A stretch of DNA of 43,681 bases from Rhodocyclaceae bacterium (GTDB lineage Bacteria > Pseudomonadota > Gammaproteobacteria > Burkholderiales > Rhodocyclaceae). The stretch's first letter is position 1; every line of letters begins with the position of its first letter. This document shows, in pieces, positions 22,199 to 32,238 of the stretch. The stretch spans positions 1-43,681 of the forward strand of contig JAEUNJ010000036.1 of the NCBI GenBank assembly GCA_016791145.1. Reading direction: 5' to 3'. The position numbers and the translations under genes are program-made. Under the pieces are notes generated by a model. It was not told the DNA's origin. It ran no database searches and saw only the letters and a list, made by a program, of their open reading frames with translations.

Positions 22199-23367
22199 TG
22201 GCGACCCTGAGCCTGCGCCACGCGCCCCGCCCCGGCACGCCGGCGGAACTGGACCCGCTGCTCGTCTGGCCCGCCCTGGGCCTGCTGATGCTCGGCCTGG
22301 TGATGGTGTATTCGGCGTCCATCGCCACCGCCGAGGGCAGTGCCTTCACCGGCCACCAGCCGGGCTTCTACCTGGTCCGCCACGGCATCTTCCTGGTCAT
22401 CGGCCTGGTCCTGGCCGTCGTCGCCTTCCAGATCCCGCTGCGCTTCTGGCAGCAGATGGCGCCGCTGCTGTTCCTCGGCGGCGTCATGCTGCTGGTGGCG
22501 GTGCTGGTGCCCCACGTGGGGCGGACGGTGAATGGCGCCACCCGGTGGCTGCCCCTCGGACCGATCAACCTCCAGCCCTCGGAACTGATGAAGCTGTTCG
22601 CCGTGCTCTACGCGGCCGACTACACCGTCCGCAAGCTGGGGGACATGGGTTCCCTGCGCCGCGGCTTCGTGCCGATGGCCGCCGTGATGGTGGTCGTCGG
22701 CGTGCTGCTGCTGCGCGAGCCGGACTTCGGCGCCTTTGTGGTCATCGTCGCCATCTCCATGGGCATCCTGTTCCTGGGCGGCATCGCGGGCCGCCTGTTC
22801 GTGGGACTGGTGATGGTGCTCGCCGCGGCGTTCGCGGTGCTGGTGATCACCTCGCCCTACCGGCTGGAACGGATGCTGAACTTCATGGATCCCTGGGCGG
22901 ATCCGCTCGGCAAGGGCTACCAGCTCTCCCATGCCCTGATCGCCTTCGGCCGCGGCGAGTGGTTCGGCGTCGGCCTCGGCGCCAGCGTCGAGAAGCTCTT
23001 CTACCTGCCGGAGGCGCACACCGACTTCCTGCTCGCCGTGATCGCCGAGGAACTGGGATTCGCCGGCGTGGCCCTGGTCGTGGTCCTGTTCGGCCTGCTG
23101 GTGCAGCGGGCCTTCGCCCTGGGCCGCCAGGCCCTGGCCCTCGACCGGGTGTTCGCCGCCCTGGTCGCCCAGGGCATCGGCATCTGGTTCGGCTTCCAGT
23201 CCTTCATCAACATGGGCGTGAACATGGGCATGCTGCCCACCAAGGGGCTGACCCTGCCGCTGATGAGCTTCGGCGGCTCGGGCATCGTCGCCAACTGCAT
23301 CGCGCTGGCCATCCTGTTCCGGGTGGACTACGAAAACCGCCAGCTGATGCGCGGGGTTTCCTCGTGA
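22198..23367 (+). CDS. ftsW: Septal peptidoglycan glycosyltransferase FtsW
   Basis: FtsW is the SEDS-family polymerase that makes septal glycan strands together with FtsI. The 389-residue protein has about ten membrane helices. SEDS signatures are [11 protein letters not shown] near residue 36, [21 protein letters not shown] near 110–130, [11 protein letters not shown] near 177, and the ending [25 protein letters not shown]. The large periplasmic loop contains [27 protein letters not shown]. Start overlaps the murD stop; the murG start overlaps its own stop. Confidence 0.96.
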   Translation: MATLSLRHAPRPGTPAELDPLLVWPALGLLMLGLVMVYSASIATAEGSAFTGHQPGFYLVRHGIFLVIGLVLAVVAFQIPLRFWQQMAPLLFLGGVMLLVAVLVPHVGRTVNGATRWLPLGPINLQPSELMKLFAVLYAADYTVRKLGDMGSLRRGFVPMAAVMVVVGVLLLREPDFGAFVVIVAISMGILFLGGIAGRLFVGLVMVLAAAFAVLVITSPYRLERMLNFMDPWADPLGKGYQLSHALIAFGRGEWFGVGLGASVEKLFYLPEAHTDFLLAVIAEELGFAGVALVVVLFGLLVQRAFALGRQALALDRVFAALVAQGIGIWFGFQSFINMGVNMGMLPTKGLTLPLMSFGGSGIVANCIALAILFRVDYENRQLMRGVSS

Positions 23368-24419
23368 AGACGCTGATGGTCATGGCCGGCGGCACGGGCG
23401 GCCACATCATGCCGGGCCTGGCGGTGGCCGAGCATCTGCGCTCCCTGGGCTGGCGCGTGGCCTGGATGGGCAATCCCGATGGCATGGAGGCGCGGCTGGT
23501 GCCGGAGCAGGGCTACGACATGGCCTGGGTCCGCTTCACCGCGCTGCGCGGCAAGGGCCTGCTGCGCAAGCTGCTGCTGCCCTTCAACCTGCTGCGGGGC
23601 TTTTCCCAGGCGCTGCGGGAGATCCGCCGCATCCGTCCCGACGTGGTCCTGGGCATGGGGGGCTTCGTGAGCTTCCCCGGCGGCATGATGGCCGCCCTGG
23701 TCGGCCGGCCCCTCGTCCTGCACGAGCAGAACTCCGTGGCCGGCCTCGCCAACCGGGTGCTGGCCGGCGTCGCCGACCGCATCCTGACCGGCTTCCCGCG
23801 GGTGCTGCGCAAGGGCGACTGGGTCGGCAATCCCGTCCGCCCGGCCATCGCCGCCATCGACCCGCCGGCGCAGCGGTACGCGTCCCGCAGCGGCCCGCTG
23901 CGCCTGCTGGTCGTGGGCGGCAGCCTCGGCGCCCAGGCCCTCAATGCCGCCGTGCCCCGGGCCCTGGCGCTGATTCCCGAGGCGGAACGGCCCGAGGTGG
24001 TGCACCAGTCCGGCGAGAAGCAGATCGAGGAGCTGAAGGCGAACTATGCCGCGGCGGGCGTCACGGCCCACGCGGTGCCATTCATCGAGGACATGGCCGG
24101 GGCCTATGCCTGGGCCGACCTGGTCATCTGCCGGGCCGGCGCCCTGACGGTGTCCGAACTGGCCGCCGCCGGCGTGGCGAGCATCCTCGTGCCCTTCCCG
24201 CACGCGGTGGACGACCACCAGACGGGCAATGCGCGTTTCCTCGCCAACGCCGGCGCCGCCATCCTGCTGCCCCAGGCCGAATTGGCCCCGGAGCGGCTCG
24301 CCGACCTGCGCCGCCTGTCGCGCCCCCAACTGCTGGAAATGGCGGAGAAGGCCCGGGGACTGGCGCGACCCGACGCCACGGCCGTCGTGGCGAAGGTCTG
24401 CGCGGAGGTGGCGAAATGA
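23364..24419 (+). CDS. murG: UDP-GlcNAc:lipid I N-acetylglucosaminyltransferase
   Basis: MurG adds GlcNAc to lipid I on the inner face of the membrane to give lipid II. The 351-residue GT28 enzyme has both glycine-rich loops: [17 protein letters not shown] at residues 6–22 and [11 protein letters not shown] near 97. It also has [12 protein letters not shown] near 123, [12 protein letters not shown] near 183 and [24 protein letters not shown] near 255. GTG 23364 starts inside the ftsW stop (GTGA). Confidence 0.96.
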   Translation: MKTLMVMAGGTGGHIMPGLAVAEHLRSLGWRVAWMGNPDGMEARLVPEQGYDMAWVRFTALRGKGLLRKLLLPFNLLRGFSQALREIRRIRPDVVLGMGGFVSFPGGMMAALVGRPLVLHEQNSVAGLANRVLAGVADRILTGFPRVLRKGDWVGNPVRPAIAAIDPPAQRYASRSGPLRLLVVGGSLGAQALNAAVPRALALIPEAERPEVVHQSGEKQIEELKANYAAAGVTAHAVPFIEDMAGAYAWADLVICRAGALTVSELAAAGVASILVPFPHAVDDHQTGNARFLANAGAAILLPQAELAPERLADLRRLSRPQLLEMAEKARGLARPDATAVVAKVCAEVAK

Positions 24420-24520
24420 TCATGGGCGCCAGGGTGGAGAGGGGAGCGTCGCGAGCCGCGCGAGGCCCGGCCGCCGCGCCGACCTTGCGCGGGCCGACTG
24501 CCTACGGAGTACGAACATGA
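24416..24520 (+). other. 34-codon open frame bridging the murG–murC gap
   Basis: ATG 24416 overlaps the murG stop (ATGA) and the frame ends with a TGA that overlaps the murC ATG (24517–24520). The peptide begins [17 protein letters not shown] and is Ala/Arg/Gly-rich. murC has its own GGAG at 24506–24509, so the frame is not required for murC translation. A protein product is doubtful. Confidence 0.2.
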
Positions 24521-25905
24521 AACACAAGATCCGTCACATCCATTTCGTCGGCATCGGCGGCTCGGGCATGAGCGGCATCGCCGAGGTGCTGGCCAACGAG
24601 GGCTTCCAGGTCAGCGGATCCGACCTGGCGGAGAGCGCCACGACCCGCCGCCTCGCCCAGGCGGGAATCCGGATCGTCGTCGGCCATGCGGCCGGGAACG
24701 TGGCGGGAGCCGATGCCGTCGTCGTGTCCACCGCCGTGAAGGAGGACAACCCGGAAGTCGTGGCCGCCCGGGAACGCAAGCTGCCGGTGGTGCCGCGGGC
24801 GCAGATGCTGGCCGAGCTGATGCGGCTGCGCCAGGGCATCGCCATCGCCGGCACCCACGGAAAGACGACCACGACGAGCCTCGTGGCCAGTTGCCTCGCC
24901 GAGGCCGGGCTGGACCCCACCTTCGTGATCGGCGGCCGCCTCAACTCGGCCGGCGCCAATGCCCGGCTGGGCCAGGGCGAGTTCCTGGTCGCCGAGGCCG
25001 ACGAGTCGGACGCCTCCTTCCTGTTCCTGTCCCCCGTGCTCTCCGTGGTCACCAACATCGATGCCGACCACATGGAGACCTACGGCCACGACATGGGCCG
25101 CCTCAAGCAGGCCTTCCTGGACTTCCTCCACCGGCTCCCCTTCTACGGCGTTGCGGTGCTCTGCGCCGACGACGCGAACGTGCGCGAGATCCTGCCCCGG
25201 GTCGCCAAGCAGGTGGTCACCTACGGCATAGACCAGGAAGCCAACGTCCGGGCGGAGAACGTCCGTGCCGAGCACGGCCGGATGCGCTTCGATGCCGTGC
25301 GGGTGAATGGCTCGGTGTCGCGCTTCCCCGTGGAACTGAACCTGCCGGGCCGGCACAACGTGCTCAACGCCCTGGCCGCCATAGCGGTGGCCACCGAGGT
25401 CGGCGTGCCGGATGAGGCCATCCGCAAGGCGCTGTCGGAGTTCAAGGGTGTCGGGCGCCGCTTCCAGCGCTATGGCGAGATCGCCCTGCCGGCGGGGGGC
25501 AGCTTCACGCTGGTGGATGACTACGGCCACCATCCGGCGGAGATGGCGGCGACCCTGGCCGCGGCGCGGGGTGCCTTTCCGGGGCGCCGCCTGGTGCTCG
25601 CCTTCCAGCCCCATCGCTACACGCGCACCCGGGACTGCTTCGAGGATTTCGTCAAGGTCCTGTCGGGGGTGGACGCCTTGCTGCTGGCCGAGGTCTACGC
25701 GGCGGGCGAAGCACCCATCGTCGCGGCCGACGGGCGCACCCTGGCCCGCGCCATCCGCGTGGCCGGCAAGGTGGAGCCCGTTTTCGTCGAGGACATCGCC
25801 GCGATGCCGGCTGCCATCGTCGAGGCCGCGCGGGACGGGGACGTGGTGATCACCATGGGCGCCGGATCCGTCGGCGGCGTGCCGGGGAAGCTTGCCCATG
25901 CCTGA
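24517..25905 (+). CDS. murC: UDP-MurNAc:L-alanine ligase
   Basis: MurC starts the stem peptide by joining L-Ala to UDP-MurNAc. The 462-residue protein has [17 protein letters not shown] at residues 9–25, [18 protein letters not shown] near 110, [10 protein letters not shown] near 165, [15 protein letters not shown] near 280 and [14 protein letters not shown] near 335, followed by [11 protein letters not shown]. This is typical MurC layout and length. The GGAG 7 bp before ATG 24517 supports the start. It overlaps murB by 8 bp. Confidence 0.97.
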   Translation: MKHKIRHIHFVGIGGSGMSGIAEVLANEGFQVSGSDLAESATTRRLAQAGIRIVVGHAAGNVAGADAVVVSTAVKEDNPEVVAARERKLPVVPRAQMLAELMRLRQGIAIAGTHGKTTTTSLVASCLAEAGLDPTFVIGGRLNSAGANARLGQGEFLVAEADESDASFLFLSPVLSVVTNIDADHMETYGHDMGRLKQAFLDFLHRLPFYGVAVLCADDANVREILPRVAKQVVTYGIDQEANVRAENVRAEHGRMRFDAVRVNGSVSRFPVELNLPGRHNVLNALAAIAVATEVGVPDEAIRKALSEFKGVGRRFQRYGEIALPAGGSFTLVDDYGHHPAEMAATLAAARGAFPGRRLVLAFQPHRYTRTRDCFEDFVKVLSGVDALLLAEVYAAGEAPIVAADGRTLARAIRVAGKVEPVFVEDIAAMPAAIVEAARDGDVVITMGAGSVGGVPGKLAHA

Positions 25906-26788
25906 CATCCGTGGCCGGTTCCGCGAGAACGAGCCCATGGCTCCCCACGTGTCCTGGCGCGCCGGCGGCGCCGCGGCCGTGGCCTTCTTCCCGGCGGACC
26001 TGGCGGACCTGGCGGCCTGCTTCGAGCGCCTGCGCCACGACGAGCCGGTGATGACGGTGGGCCTGGGCAGCAACCTGCTGGTGCGCGACGGCGGCTATCC
26101 GGGCACCGTGGTGTTCACCCACGGCGCATTGAACGTGCTGCGGCTGGAACGGGACGGGACGCTCTATTGCGAGGCGGGCGTGGCGAGCCCGAAGGTGGCC
26201 CGCTGCGCGGCGAATCACGGCATGGGCGAGGCCGAATTCCTCGCCGGCATCCCGGGCACCCTGGGCGGGGCGCTGGCCATGAACGCCGGCTGCTACGGCG
26301 GCGAGATCTGGCGCTACGTGGAGCGGGTGCTGATGCTGGACCGGCGCGGCCGCCTGGCCGAACGCACGCCGGCGGATTTCGAGATCGGTTACCGCCACGC
26401 GGGGCTGCGGGCGGCGGCCGACGAGATCTTCGCCGCCGCCTGGCTGCGCTTCCCTTCCGGCGATGCGGCGGCGGCCCGCACGCGCATCCGGGAACTGCTC
26501 GAGAAGCGGATCGCCACCCAGCCGCTGCAACTTCCGAACGCCGGCTCGGTGTTCCGCAACCCGCCCGGCGACCACGCCGCGCGGCTCATCGAAACGGCCG
26601 GCCTGAAGGGCCTGGAAGAAGGCGGCGCGAGGGTCTCGGAAAAGCATTCGAATTTCATCGTTAATCCCGAGGGCAGGGCGAGGGCCTCTGAGATAGAAAG
26701 GCTCATTGGGCGGGTCCAGGCCCGGGTGAGGGAATCGTTCGGCATCGACCTGGTCCGGGAGGTGCGGATTGTCGGGGAAGAGGCGTGA
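25898..26788 (+). CDS. murB: UDP-N-acetylenolpyruvoylglucosamine reductase (short form)
   Basis: MurB reduces enolpyruvyl-UDP-GlcNAc to UDP-MurNAc using NADPH and FAD. The 296-residue product has the FAD-binding [11 protein letters not shown] near 50, [20 protein letters not shown] near 115, [17 protein letters not shown] near 213 (catalytic Ser in GSVFRNP) and [11 protein letters not shown] near 245. The length and GSVFRNP form resemble type II MurB rather than the 340-residue E. coli type I. ATG 25898 (GGGGAAG 7 bp upstream) is preferred to TTG 25892. Confidence 0.94.
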   Translation: MPDIRGRFRENEPMAPHVSWRAGGAAAVAFFPADLADLAACFERLRHDEPVMTVGLGSNLLVRDGGYPGTVVFTHGALNVLRLERDGTLYCEAGVASPKVARCAANHGMGEAEFLAGIPGTLGGALAMNAGCYGGEIWRYVERVLMLDRRGRLAERTPADFEIGYRHAGLRAAADEIFAAAWLRFPSGDAAAARTRIRELLEKRIATQPLQLPNAGSVFRNPPGDHAARLIETAGLKGLEEGGARVSEKHSNFIVNPEGRARASEIERLIGRVQARVRESFGIDLVREVRIVGEEA

Positions 26789-27702
26789 CTGAAGGCAAAT
26801 TCGGCAAGGTGGCGGTGCTGCTCGGCGGCACCTCGGCCGAACGCGAAATCTCCCTGATGTCCGGCCGCGCCGTCCTCGCCGCCCTGCAGGCGGCGGGGGT
26901 GGACGCCCATCCCTTCGATCCGGCGCAGGCGAGCCTCTGGCGCCTGAAGGAAGACGGCTACGCGCGGGCCTTCATCGCCCTGCACGGCCGTTTCGGGGAG
27001 GACGGCACCGTGCAGGGCGTCCTCGAGACCCTGGGCATCCCCTACACCGGCAGCGGCGTCATGGCCTCCGCCCTGGCCATGGACAAGTGGCGCACCAAGC
27101 TCGTCTGGCTGGCCGCCGGCGTCCCCACGCCCGCCTACCGGATCCTGGAGGCCGGAACGGACTTCGCGGGAGTGGCGGCGGAGCTGGGCCTGCCGCTGAT
27201 CGTCAAGCCGGCCCGGGAGGGCTCCTCCATCGGCGTCACGAAGGTGACCACCGCCGAAGGGCTGGCGCCGGCCTACGCGGAGGCGGCCCGCCTCGATCCC
27301 CTGGTGCTGGCCGAGGCCTTCGTCGCCGGACGGGAGCTTACCGCCGCCGTCCTCGGCGACCGGGTGCTGCCCCTGGTCCGCATCGAGCCGCCGGCGGCCG
27401 GCTACGACTACGAGAACAAGTACTTCACCGACGCCGTGCGCTACCACTGCCCGGCCGGGATCGATGCGGCGCTGGAGGCCGAGATCGGCCGCCAGGCCCT
27501 GCAGTCCTTCCGCGTCCTCGGCTGCCGGGGCTGGGGACGCGCCGACCTGATCCTGCGCGACGACGGAAGCTTCGCCTTCCTGGAGATGAACACGTCGCCG
27601 GGCATGACCGGCCATTCCCTGGTCCCCATGGCGGCCCGCGCGGCCGGCATCGAATTCGGCGAACTGGTGCTGCGCATCCTGGCGGAGGCCGCCCATGGCT
27701 AG
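26785..27702 (+). CDS. ddl: D-alanine–D-alanine ligase
   Basis: Ddl makes the D-Ala-D-Ala dipeptide used by MurF. The 305-residue ATP-grasp protein has [17 protein letters not shown] at residues 11–27, [14 protein letters not shown] near 72, MDKWRTK near 101, [14 protein letters not shown] near 145, ENKYFTD near 211, [11 protein letters not shown] near 250 and [17 protein letters not shown] near 270. GTG 26785 overlaps the murB stop (GTGA). It overlaps ftsQ by 8 bp. Confidence 0.96.
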   Translation: MTEGKFGKVAVLLGGTSAEREISLMSGRAVLAALQAAGVDAHPFDPAQASLWRLKEDGYARAFIALHGRFGEDGTVQGVLETLGIPYTGSGVMASALAMDKWRTKLVWLAAGVPTPAYRILEAGTDFAGVAAELGLPLIVKPAREGSSIGVTKVTTAEGLAPAYAEAARLDPLVLAEAFVAGRELTAAVLGDRVLPLVRIEPPAAGYDYENKYFTDAVRYHCPAGIDAALEAEIGRQALQSFRVLGCRGWGRADLILRDDGSFAFLEMNTSPGMTGHSLVPMAARAAGIEFGELVLRILAEAAHG

Positions 27703-28474
27703 GACGGGCGCCAGGCCCGCGCCGGCCGCCGACGGGTTCTGGGACCGCCCGGCCCTGATGAACCTGGTGGCCGACGTGCTGATCTTCTTCGCCGTCGCCG
27801 GGCTGGCCTGGGCCGCGGTGACCGTGGTGCAGCGGCTTCCTGTGTTTCCCTTGCGGCAACTGGTGCTGACCGGCGAGGTGCAGCGGGTGACCCATGCCCA
27901 GCTCGACGATGCCGCCCGCGCCGCCCTCGCCGGCAACTTCTTCACCGTGGACCTGAACGGCGCCCGCGAGGCCTTCGAGAAGCTGCCCTGGGTGCGCCGG
28001 GCCGAGGTCCGGCGCCGCTGGCCGGACACGATCGAGCTGGCCGTCGAGGAACACCGGGCGGTCGCCCGTTGGCGGGGCACGGACGGCGAAAGCCGCCTGG
28101 TGAACGACTTCGGCGAGGTGTTCCAGGCGGCCGCGCCGGCCGACCTGCCCCTGTTCGCCGGGCCGGAAGGCAGCGCGCCGCGGGTGCTGGCCCACCACCG
28201 GGAGTTCAGCGAGACGCTCGCCGCCGTGGGCCGACGGCCGCGGGCCGTGATCCTTTCCGCCCGGGAAGCCTGGCAATTGAAGCTCGACGACGGCGTCCTG
28301 GTGGACCTGGGGCGGGACCAGGCGAAGCACCCGTTGCGCGAGCGGCTGGCCCGCTTCGCCAGCCATTACCAGGCGGCCCGGGCGAAGGCCGGCGCCGGCG
28401 CCCTGCTGGTGGACATGCGTTACCCCAATGGATTCGCACTGCGCCCCGGGCGCGGCGCGGCGGAAAAAGGCTAG
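27695..28474 (+). CDS. ftsQ: Cell division protein FtsQ
   Basis: FtsQ is a bitopic protein that links early and late divisome parts through FtsL/FtsB. The 259-residue product has a short cytoplasmic part, a membrane helix (about 29–47, [20 protein letters not shown]), a POTRA domain ([19 protein letters not shown] ... [19 protein letters not shown], then [21 protein letters not shown]) and the beta domain with VNDFGEVF and [11 protein letters not shown]. The C-terminal tail is short, as usual in betaproteobacteria. Confidence 0.93.
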   Translation: MARTGARPAPAADGFWDRPALMNLVADVLIFFAVAGLAWAAVTVVQRLPVFPLRQLVLTGEVQRVTHAQLDDAARAALAGNFFTVDLNGAREAFEKLPWVRRAEVRRRWPDTIELAVEEHRAVARWRGTDGESRLVNDFGEVFQAAAPADLPLFAGPEGSAPRVLAHHREFSETLAAVGRRPRAVILSAREAWQLKLDDGVLVDLGRDQAKHPLRERLARFASHYQAARAKAGAGALLVDMRYPNGFALRPGRGAAEKG

Positions 28475-28476
28475 AA

Positions 28477-29706
28477 ATGAGCAAGGAAAACCGGGACCTG
28501 ATCGTCGGCCTCGACATCGGAACCTCGAAGATCGTGGCCATCGTCGCCGAACTGGACCCCGAGGGCCAGCCGTCCATCCTCGGCATCGGCACCCAGGATT
28601 CCAGGGGCCTGCGCCGCGGCGTGGTCATCAACATCGAGGAAACGGTGAATGCCATCTCCCGGGCCATCCAGGAAGTGGAACTGATGGCCGGCTGCAAGGT
28701 GAAGGAGGTCTACACCGGGATCGCGGGCAGCCACATCAAGAGCAAGGATTCCAACGGGATGGCCGTCGTGCGCGACAAGGAGGTCACCCCCTACGACGTG
28801 GATCGGGCGATCGAGGCCGCCAACGCGACGCCGATCTCAGCCGACGACCAGATCCTGCACACGCTGGTCCAGGAGTTCATCGTCGACGGCCAGGACGGCG
28901 TCAAGGAACCCTACGGCATGGACGCGAAGCGCCTGGAGGTCCGGGTCCACATCGTCACCGGCGCGGTCACCGCCGTCCAGAACATCGTCAAGTGCGTGCA
29001 TCGCTGCGGACTCGAGGTCGTGGACCTGGTGCTCCAGCCGCTGGCCTCGGGCAATTCCGTGCTCACCGACGACGAGCGGGACGTGGGGGTCTGCCTGGTG
29101 GACATCGGCGGCGGCACCACCGACCTGGCGGTCTTCACCCAGGGCGCGATCCGCCACACGGCTGTCATTCCGATCGCCGGCGACCAGGTGACCTCCGACA
29201 TCGGCATCGCGCTGCGCACCTCGACCCAGGATGCCGAGGACATCAAGGTGCGCTACGGCGTGGCGCTGCAGATGCTCGCCGATCCCGAGGAGATGATCGA
29301 GGTGCCGGGAGTCGGTGACCGGCCCGCTTCCAGCCTTTCCCGGCAGACCCTGGCCGGCTTCGTCCAGCCGCGCATCGAGGAGATCTTCCAGAAGGTGCAG
29401 GAGGAACTGGTGAAGAGCGGCTACGAGCGGCTGCTGCGCGCCGGCGTCGTGCTCACGGGCGGCGCCGCGGCGATGCCGGGAATGACGCAGCTCGGCGAGG
29501 AGATCTTCCACAACACGGTCAAGCTGGGAATGCCGTCCTATTCGGGCAACCTGCGGGACCTGGTGCGCAATCCGCGTTATTCCACTGCCATGGGCCTGGT
29601 CATGGAGGGCGTCGCCCAGCGGCGCCGCGGGCTCAAGGTGCGGGATACGCGCAACCCGAAGCAGATCCTGGCCCGCATGCGGTCCTGGTTCGAGCGGAAT
29701 TTCTGA
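28477..29706 (+). CDS. ftsA: Cell division protein FtsA
   Basis: FtsA is an actin-like ATPase that tethers FtsZ filaments to the membrane. The 409-residue protein has the phosphate-1 motif IVGLDIGTSKIVAIV at residues 8–22, the 1C domain including YTGIAGSHIKS near 85, the phosphate-2 motif VCLVDIGGGTTDLAVF near 205, the adenosine motif VVLTGGAAAMPG near 325 and the amphipathic C-terminal membrane-targeting helix ILARMRSWFERNF. It begins 2 bp after ftsQ. Confidence 0.97.
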   Translation: MSKENRDLIVGLDIGTSKIVAIVAELDPEGQPSILGIGTQDSRGLRRGVVINIEETVNAISRAIQEVELMAGCKVKEVYTGIAGSHIKSKDSNGMAVVRDKEVTPYDVDRAIEAANATPISADDQILHTLVQEFIVDGQDGVKEPYGMDAKRLEVRVHIVTGAVTAVQNIVKCVHRCGLEVVDLVLQPLASGNSVLTDDERDVGVCLVDIGGGTTDLAVFTQGAIRHTAVIPIAGDQVTSDIGIALRTSTQDAEDIKVRYGVALQMLADPEEMIEVPGVGDRPASSLSRQTLAGFVQPRIEEIFQKVQEELVKSGYERLLRAGVVLTGGAAAMPGMTQLGEEIFHNTVKLGMPSYSGNLRDLVRNPRYSTAMGLVMEGVAQRRRGLKVRDTRNPKQILARMRSWFERNF

Positions 29707-29745
29707 TCTTTCACTTTCAGTCGTGGCACACAGAAGGAGGCGAGC

Positions 29746-30900
29746 ATGTTCGAAATCGTAGACAAGGAACCGAACCCGACCGTGATCAAGGTCATCGGCA
29801 TCGGCGGCGCCGGCGGCAACGCCGTCGAGCACATGATCCGTTCGGGGGTCCAGGGCGTGGAGTTCATCTGCGTCAATACGGATGCCCAGGCGCTGAAGAA
29901 GTCCTCGGCCGGCAACAAGCTGCAACTCGGCCCCGGCCTCGGGGCGGGCGGCAAGCCCGAGCGGGCGCGGGACCTGGCCATGGCCGACCGGGAACGGATC
30001 GCCGAGGCGCTTTCCGGCGCCCACATGGTCTTCATCACGGCTGGCATGGGGGGCGGCACCGGGACGGGCGCGGCGCCCGTGGTGGCGGAGGTGGCCCGCG
30101 AGATGGGGGTCCTCACCGTGGCCGTCGTCACGAAGCCCTTCGAGTTCGAGGGCAAGCGCATGCTGCTCGCCGAGGACGGCCTCGGGGAACTCGCCCAGAA
30201 CGTCGATTCCCTGATCGTCATCCTCAACGAGAAGCTGATGGAAGTGCTCGGCGAGGACGTGAGCATGCAGGAGGCATTCCTGCAGGCCGACAGCGTGCTG
30301 AAGAACGCCGTCGGCGGGATCGCCGAGATCATCAACGTGCCCGGCCTGGTGAACGTCGATTTCGAGGACGTGCGGACCGTGATGGCCGAGATGGGCAAGG
30401 CGATGATGGGTTCCGCGACCTCCGCCGGCGTCGACCGCGCCCGCCTGGCCGCCGAGGCCGCCGTGGCCAGTCCGCTGCTGGAAGGAATCGAGCTCTCCGG
30501 CGCCCGCGGCGTGCTGGTGAACATCACGGCCAACTCCTCGCTGGGCATGAAGGAGGTGAAGGAGGTCATGACCACCATCCGCAACTACGCCTCGCAGGAA
30601 GCGACCATCATCTTCGGAACGGTGTTCGAGGAGGAGATGGAAGACCGCCTGCGGGTCACCGTGGTGGCCACGGGCCTGGGCGGCGCGGTGAAGATCCAAC
30701 CCAAGCCGCGGGCCGTGCCCATGGCCGCGGACGTGATCGGGCTGCGCACCGGCACCGACAACCTGGTCGTCCAGCAGCCCGAATTGCCCTCCGTCTTCCA
30801 CGGCCGCGCCAGCACCCGCAACGCCGCCGTCGAAGCCATGCAGTCGAGCGGGATGGACAAGTACGACATCCCGGCCTTCCTGCGCAAGCAGGCCGACTGA
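29746..30900 (+). CDS. ftsZ: Cell division GTPase FtsZ
   Basis: FtsZ is the tubulin-like GTPase that forms the division ring. The 384-residue product has GIGGAGGNAVEHM at residues 18–30, the tubulin signature GMGGGTGTGAAPVVAE near 102, the T7 loop NVDFEDVRTVM near 205, and the conserved C-terminal peptide [14 protein letters not shown] that binds FtsA and ZipA. A strong AAGGAGG (29733–29739) precedes the ATG, the best ribosome-binding site in the cluster, in keeping with the high level of FtsZ needed. The last 37 bp are repeated exactly 124 bp downstream. Confidence 0.98.
   Translation: MFEIVDKEPNPTVIKVIGIGGAGGNAVEHMIRSGVQGVEFICVNTDAQALKKSSAGNKLQLGPGLGAGGKPERARDLAMADRERIAEALSGAHMVFITAGMGGGTGTGAAPVVAEVAREMGVLTVAVVTKPFEFEGKRMLLAEDGLGELAQNVDSLIVILNEKLMEVLGEDVSMQEAFLQADSVLKNAVGGIAEIINVPGLVNVDFEDVRTVMAEMGKAMMGSATSAGVDRARLAAEAAVASPLLEGIELSGARGVLVNITANSSLGMKEVKEVMTTIRNYASQEATIIFGTVFEEEMEDRLRVTVVATGLGGAVKIQPKPRAVPMAADVIGLRTGTDNLVVQQPELPSVFHGRASTRNAAVEAMQSSGMDKYDIPAFLRKQAD
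30864..30900 (+). repeat. 37-bp direct repeat, copy 1 (3' end of ftsZ)
   Basis: The last 37 bp of ftsZ, from CGACATC through the stop codon, occur again without a mismatch at 30988–31024. Confidence 0.95.
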
Positions 30901-30933
30901 AGGTCGGCCGGATGTCGTGTTTGCGGCGGAGGC

Positions 30934-30952
30934 TGACCCCGGGACGGGGTCA
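30934..30952 (+). terminator. Hairpin downstream of ftsZ
   Basis: TGACCCC (30934–30940) pairs with GGGGTCA (30946–30952) around a GGGAC loop, 34 bp after the ftsZ stop. A second possible stem, GGCCGAC/GTCGGCC, spans the ftsZ stop itself (30891–30909). No T-run follows, so partial termination or mRNA protection is as likely as full termination. Confidence 0.4.
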
Positions 30953-30987
30953 AGCTGCGCAGCAGCGGGCCGGAGCCACGCCGGCCG

Positions 30988-31024
30988 CGACATCCCGGCC
31001 TTCCTGCGCAAGCAGGCCGACTGA
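30988..31024 (+). repeat. 37-bp direct repeat, copy 2 (non-coding duplicate of the ftsZ 3' end)
   Basis: Exact copy of 30864–30900, including the stop codon, in the ftsZ–lpxC gap. It is in a different frame from ftsZ and has no start codon of its own, so it does not encode a second tail. Confidence 0.95.
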
Positions 31025-31079
31025 GGGGCACACCATTCCTTCCCCGGGGGCCTCGCCTCCTTCGGGGGAGGGAGTGGGG

Positions 31080-31085
31080 TAAAAT
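31080..31085 (+). promoter_or_regulatory. Possible -10 box of lpxC
   Basis: TAAAAT lies 25 bp before the lpxC ATG within otherwise GC-rich DNA, after a CCTCC/GGAGG hairpin (about 31055–31073). No good -35 element is seen at 16–18 bp. Confidence 0.35.
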
Positions 31086-31110
31086 TGCCGCTTTGCAGCA
31101 ACTTCCCGTC

Positions 31111-32025
31111 ATGCTCAGGCAACGCACCCTCAAGTCACTGGTCAAGGCCACCGGCGTCGGGCTCCACTCCGGCGTCAAGGTGACCCTCGTCCTGCGTCCG
31201 GCGCGGCCCGACACGGGGATCGTCTTCCGGCGCGTGGACCTGGACCCGCCGGTGGACCTGAAGGCCGACCCCTATGGCGTCGGCGACACCCGGATGGCTT
31301 CCTGCCTGGAGAAGGACGGCGCCAAGCTGGGGACGGTGGAGCACCTGATGTCGGCCCTGGCGGGGCTGGGCATCGACAATCTCTACGTGGACGTGGATGC
31401 GCCCGAACTGCCGATCATGGACGGCTCGGCGGCGCCCTTCGTCTTCCTGCTCCAGTCGGCCGGCATCGAGGAGCAGAACGCGCCCAAGCGCTTCCTGCGG
31501 GTGAGGCGGACGGTCCGCGTCGAGGACGGGGACAAGTGGGCCCAGCTGTCGCCCTACGAGGGGTACCGCCTCGCCTTCTCCATCGTGTTCAACCACCCGG
31601 CCGTCGACAAGACGGGCACCCGGGCCGAAGTGGATTTCGCCGGCAACTCCTACGTCAGGGAGGTGGCGCGGGCGCGCACCTTCGGCTTCACCCAGGACGT
31701 GGAGGCCATGCGCTCCCAGGGCCTCGCCCTCGGCGGGAGCCTGGACAACGCCATCGTGATGGACGAGTACCGGGTCCTCAACAGCGACGGCCTGCGCTAC
31801 GCCGACGAATTCGTCAAGCACAAGATCCTCGACGCCATCGGCGACCTCTACCTGCTCGGCCATCCGCTGCTGGCCGAATTCTCGGCCCACAAGTCCGGCC
31901 ATGCCCTGAACAACCGCCTGCTGCGCGCCCTGCTGGCCGACGCGGACGCCTGGGAGTGGGTCAGCTTCGAGCGGCCCGAGGAGGCGACCGACCGGGTCGC
32001 CCGTCTCTACCCGGCCCTGGGCTAG
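31111..32025 (+). CDS. lpxC: UDP-3-O-acyl-N-acetylglucosamine deacetylase
   Basis: LpxC carries out the committed step of lipid A synthesis, a zinc-dependent deacetylation. The 304-residue protein (E. coli 305) has VGLHSGVKV near residue 16, the zinc ligand region [16 protein letters not shown] near 74–90, MDGSAAPFV near 103, and the C-terminal [15 protein letters not shown] and [13 protein letters not shown] motifs that supply the other zinc ligands and the catalytic His. ATG 31111 is the family start; a TTG at 31093 would add six residues. Its place just after ftsZ is usual for proteobacteria. Confidence 0.96.
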   Translation: MLRQRTLKSLVKATGVGLHSGVKVTLVLRPARPDTGIVFRRVDLDPPVDLKADPYGVGDTRMASCLEKDGAKLGTVEHLMSALAGLGIDNLYVDVDAPELPIMDGSAAPFVFLLQSAGIEEQNAPKRFLRVRRTVRVEDGDKWAQLSPYEGYRLAFSIVFNHPAVDKTGTRAEVDFAGNSYVREVARARTFGFTQDVEAMRSQGLALGGSLDNAIVMDEYRVLNSDGLRYADEFVKHKILDAIGDLYLLGHPLLAEFSAHKSGHALNNRLLRALLADADAWEWVSFERPEEATDRVARLYPALG

Positions 32026-32039
32026 CCAGCCCCCGCGCG

Positions 32040-32222
32040 ATGCTGCTCCTGCGCATCGTCGGCGTCCTGGCGATCATCGTCATCGGCGCCAGCATCGTCG
32101 CCTACGTCTTTACCGGCGACCGCCGCTACCTGTCCCTGTCCTGGCGGGTGACCAAATGGGGGCTGGTCTTCCTGGCCGCCGTCTTCGCCCTGATGTTCCT
32201 GGAGCGGGTCATCGTCCTGTAG
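32040..32222 (+). CDS. Small two-helix inner-membrane protein
   Basis: A 60-residue protein with two predicted membrane helices (LLLRIVGVLAIIVIGASIVA, residues 2–21, and KWGLVFLAAVFALMFLERVI near 38–57) joined by a polar loop YVFTGDRRYLSLSWRVT. Similar small proteins lie between lpxC and dciA in other betaproteobacteria, but the function is unknown. It starts 14 bp after lpxC and converges on dciA. Confidence 0.7.
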   Translation: MLLLRIVGVLAIIVIGASIVAYVFTGDRRYLSLSWRVTKWGLVFLAAVFALMFLERVIVL

Positions 32223-32238
32223 CGGTTTCGGGCCGCGT

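Noticed and set aside
28837..31122. 761-codon minus-strand frame opposite ftsA and ftsZ
   Set aside because: Shadow of ftsA/ftsZ with low-complexity His/Asp/Gly-rich product.
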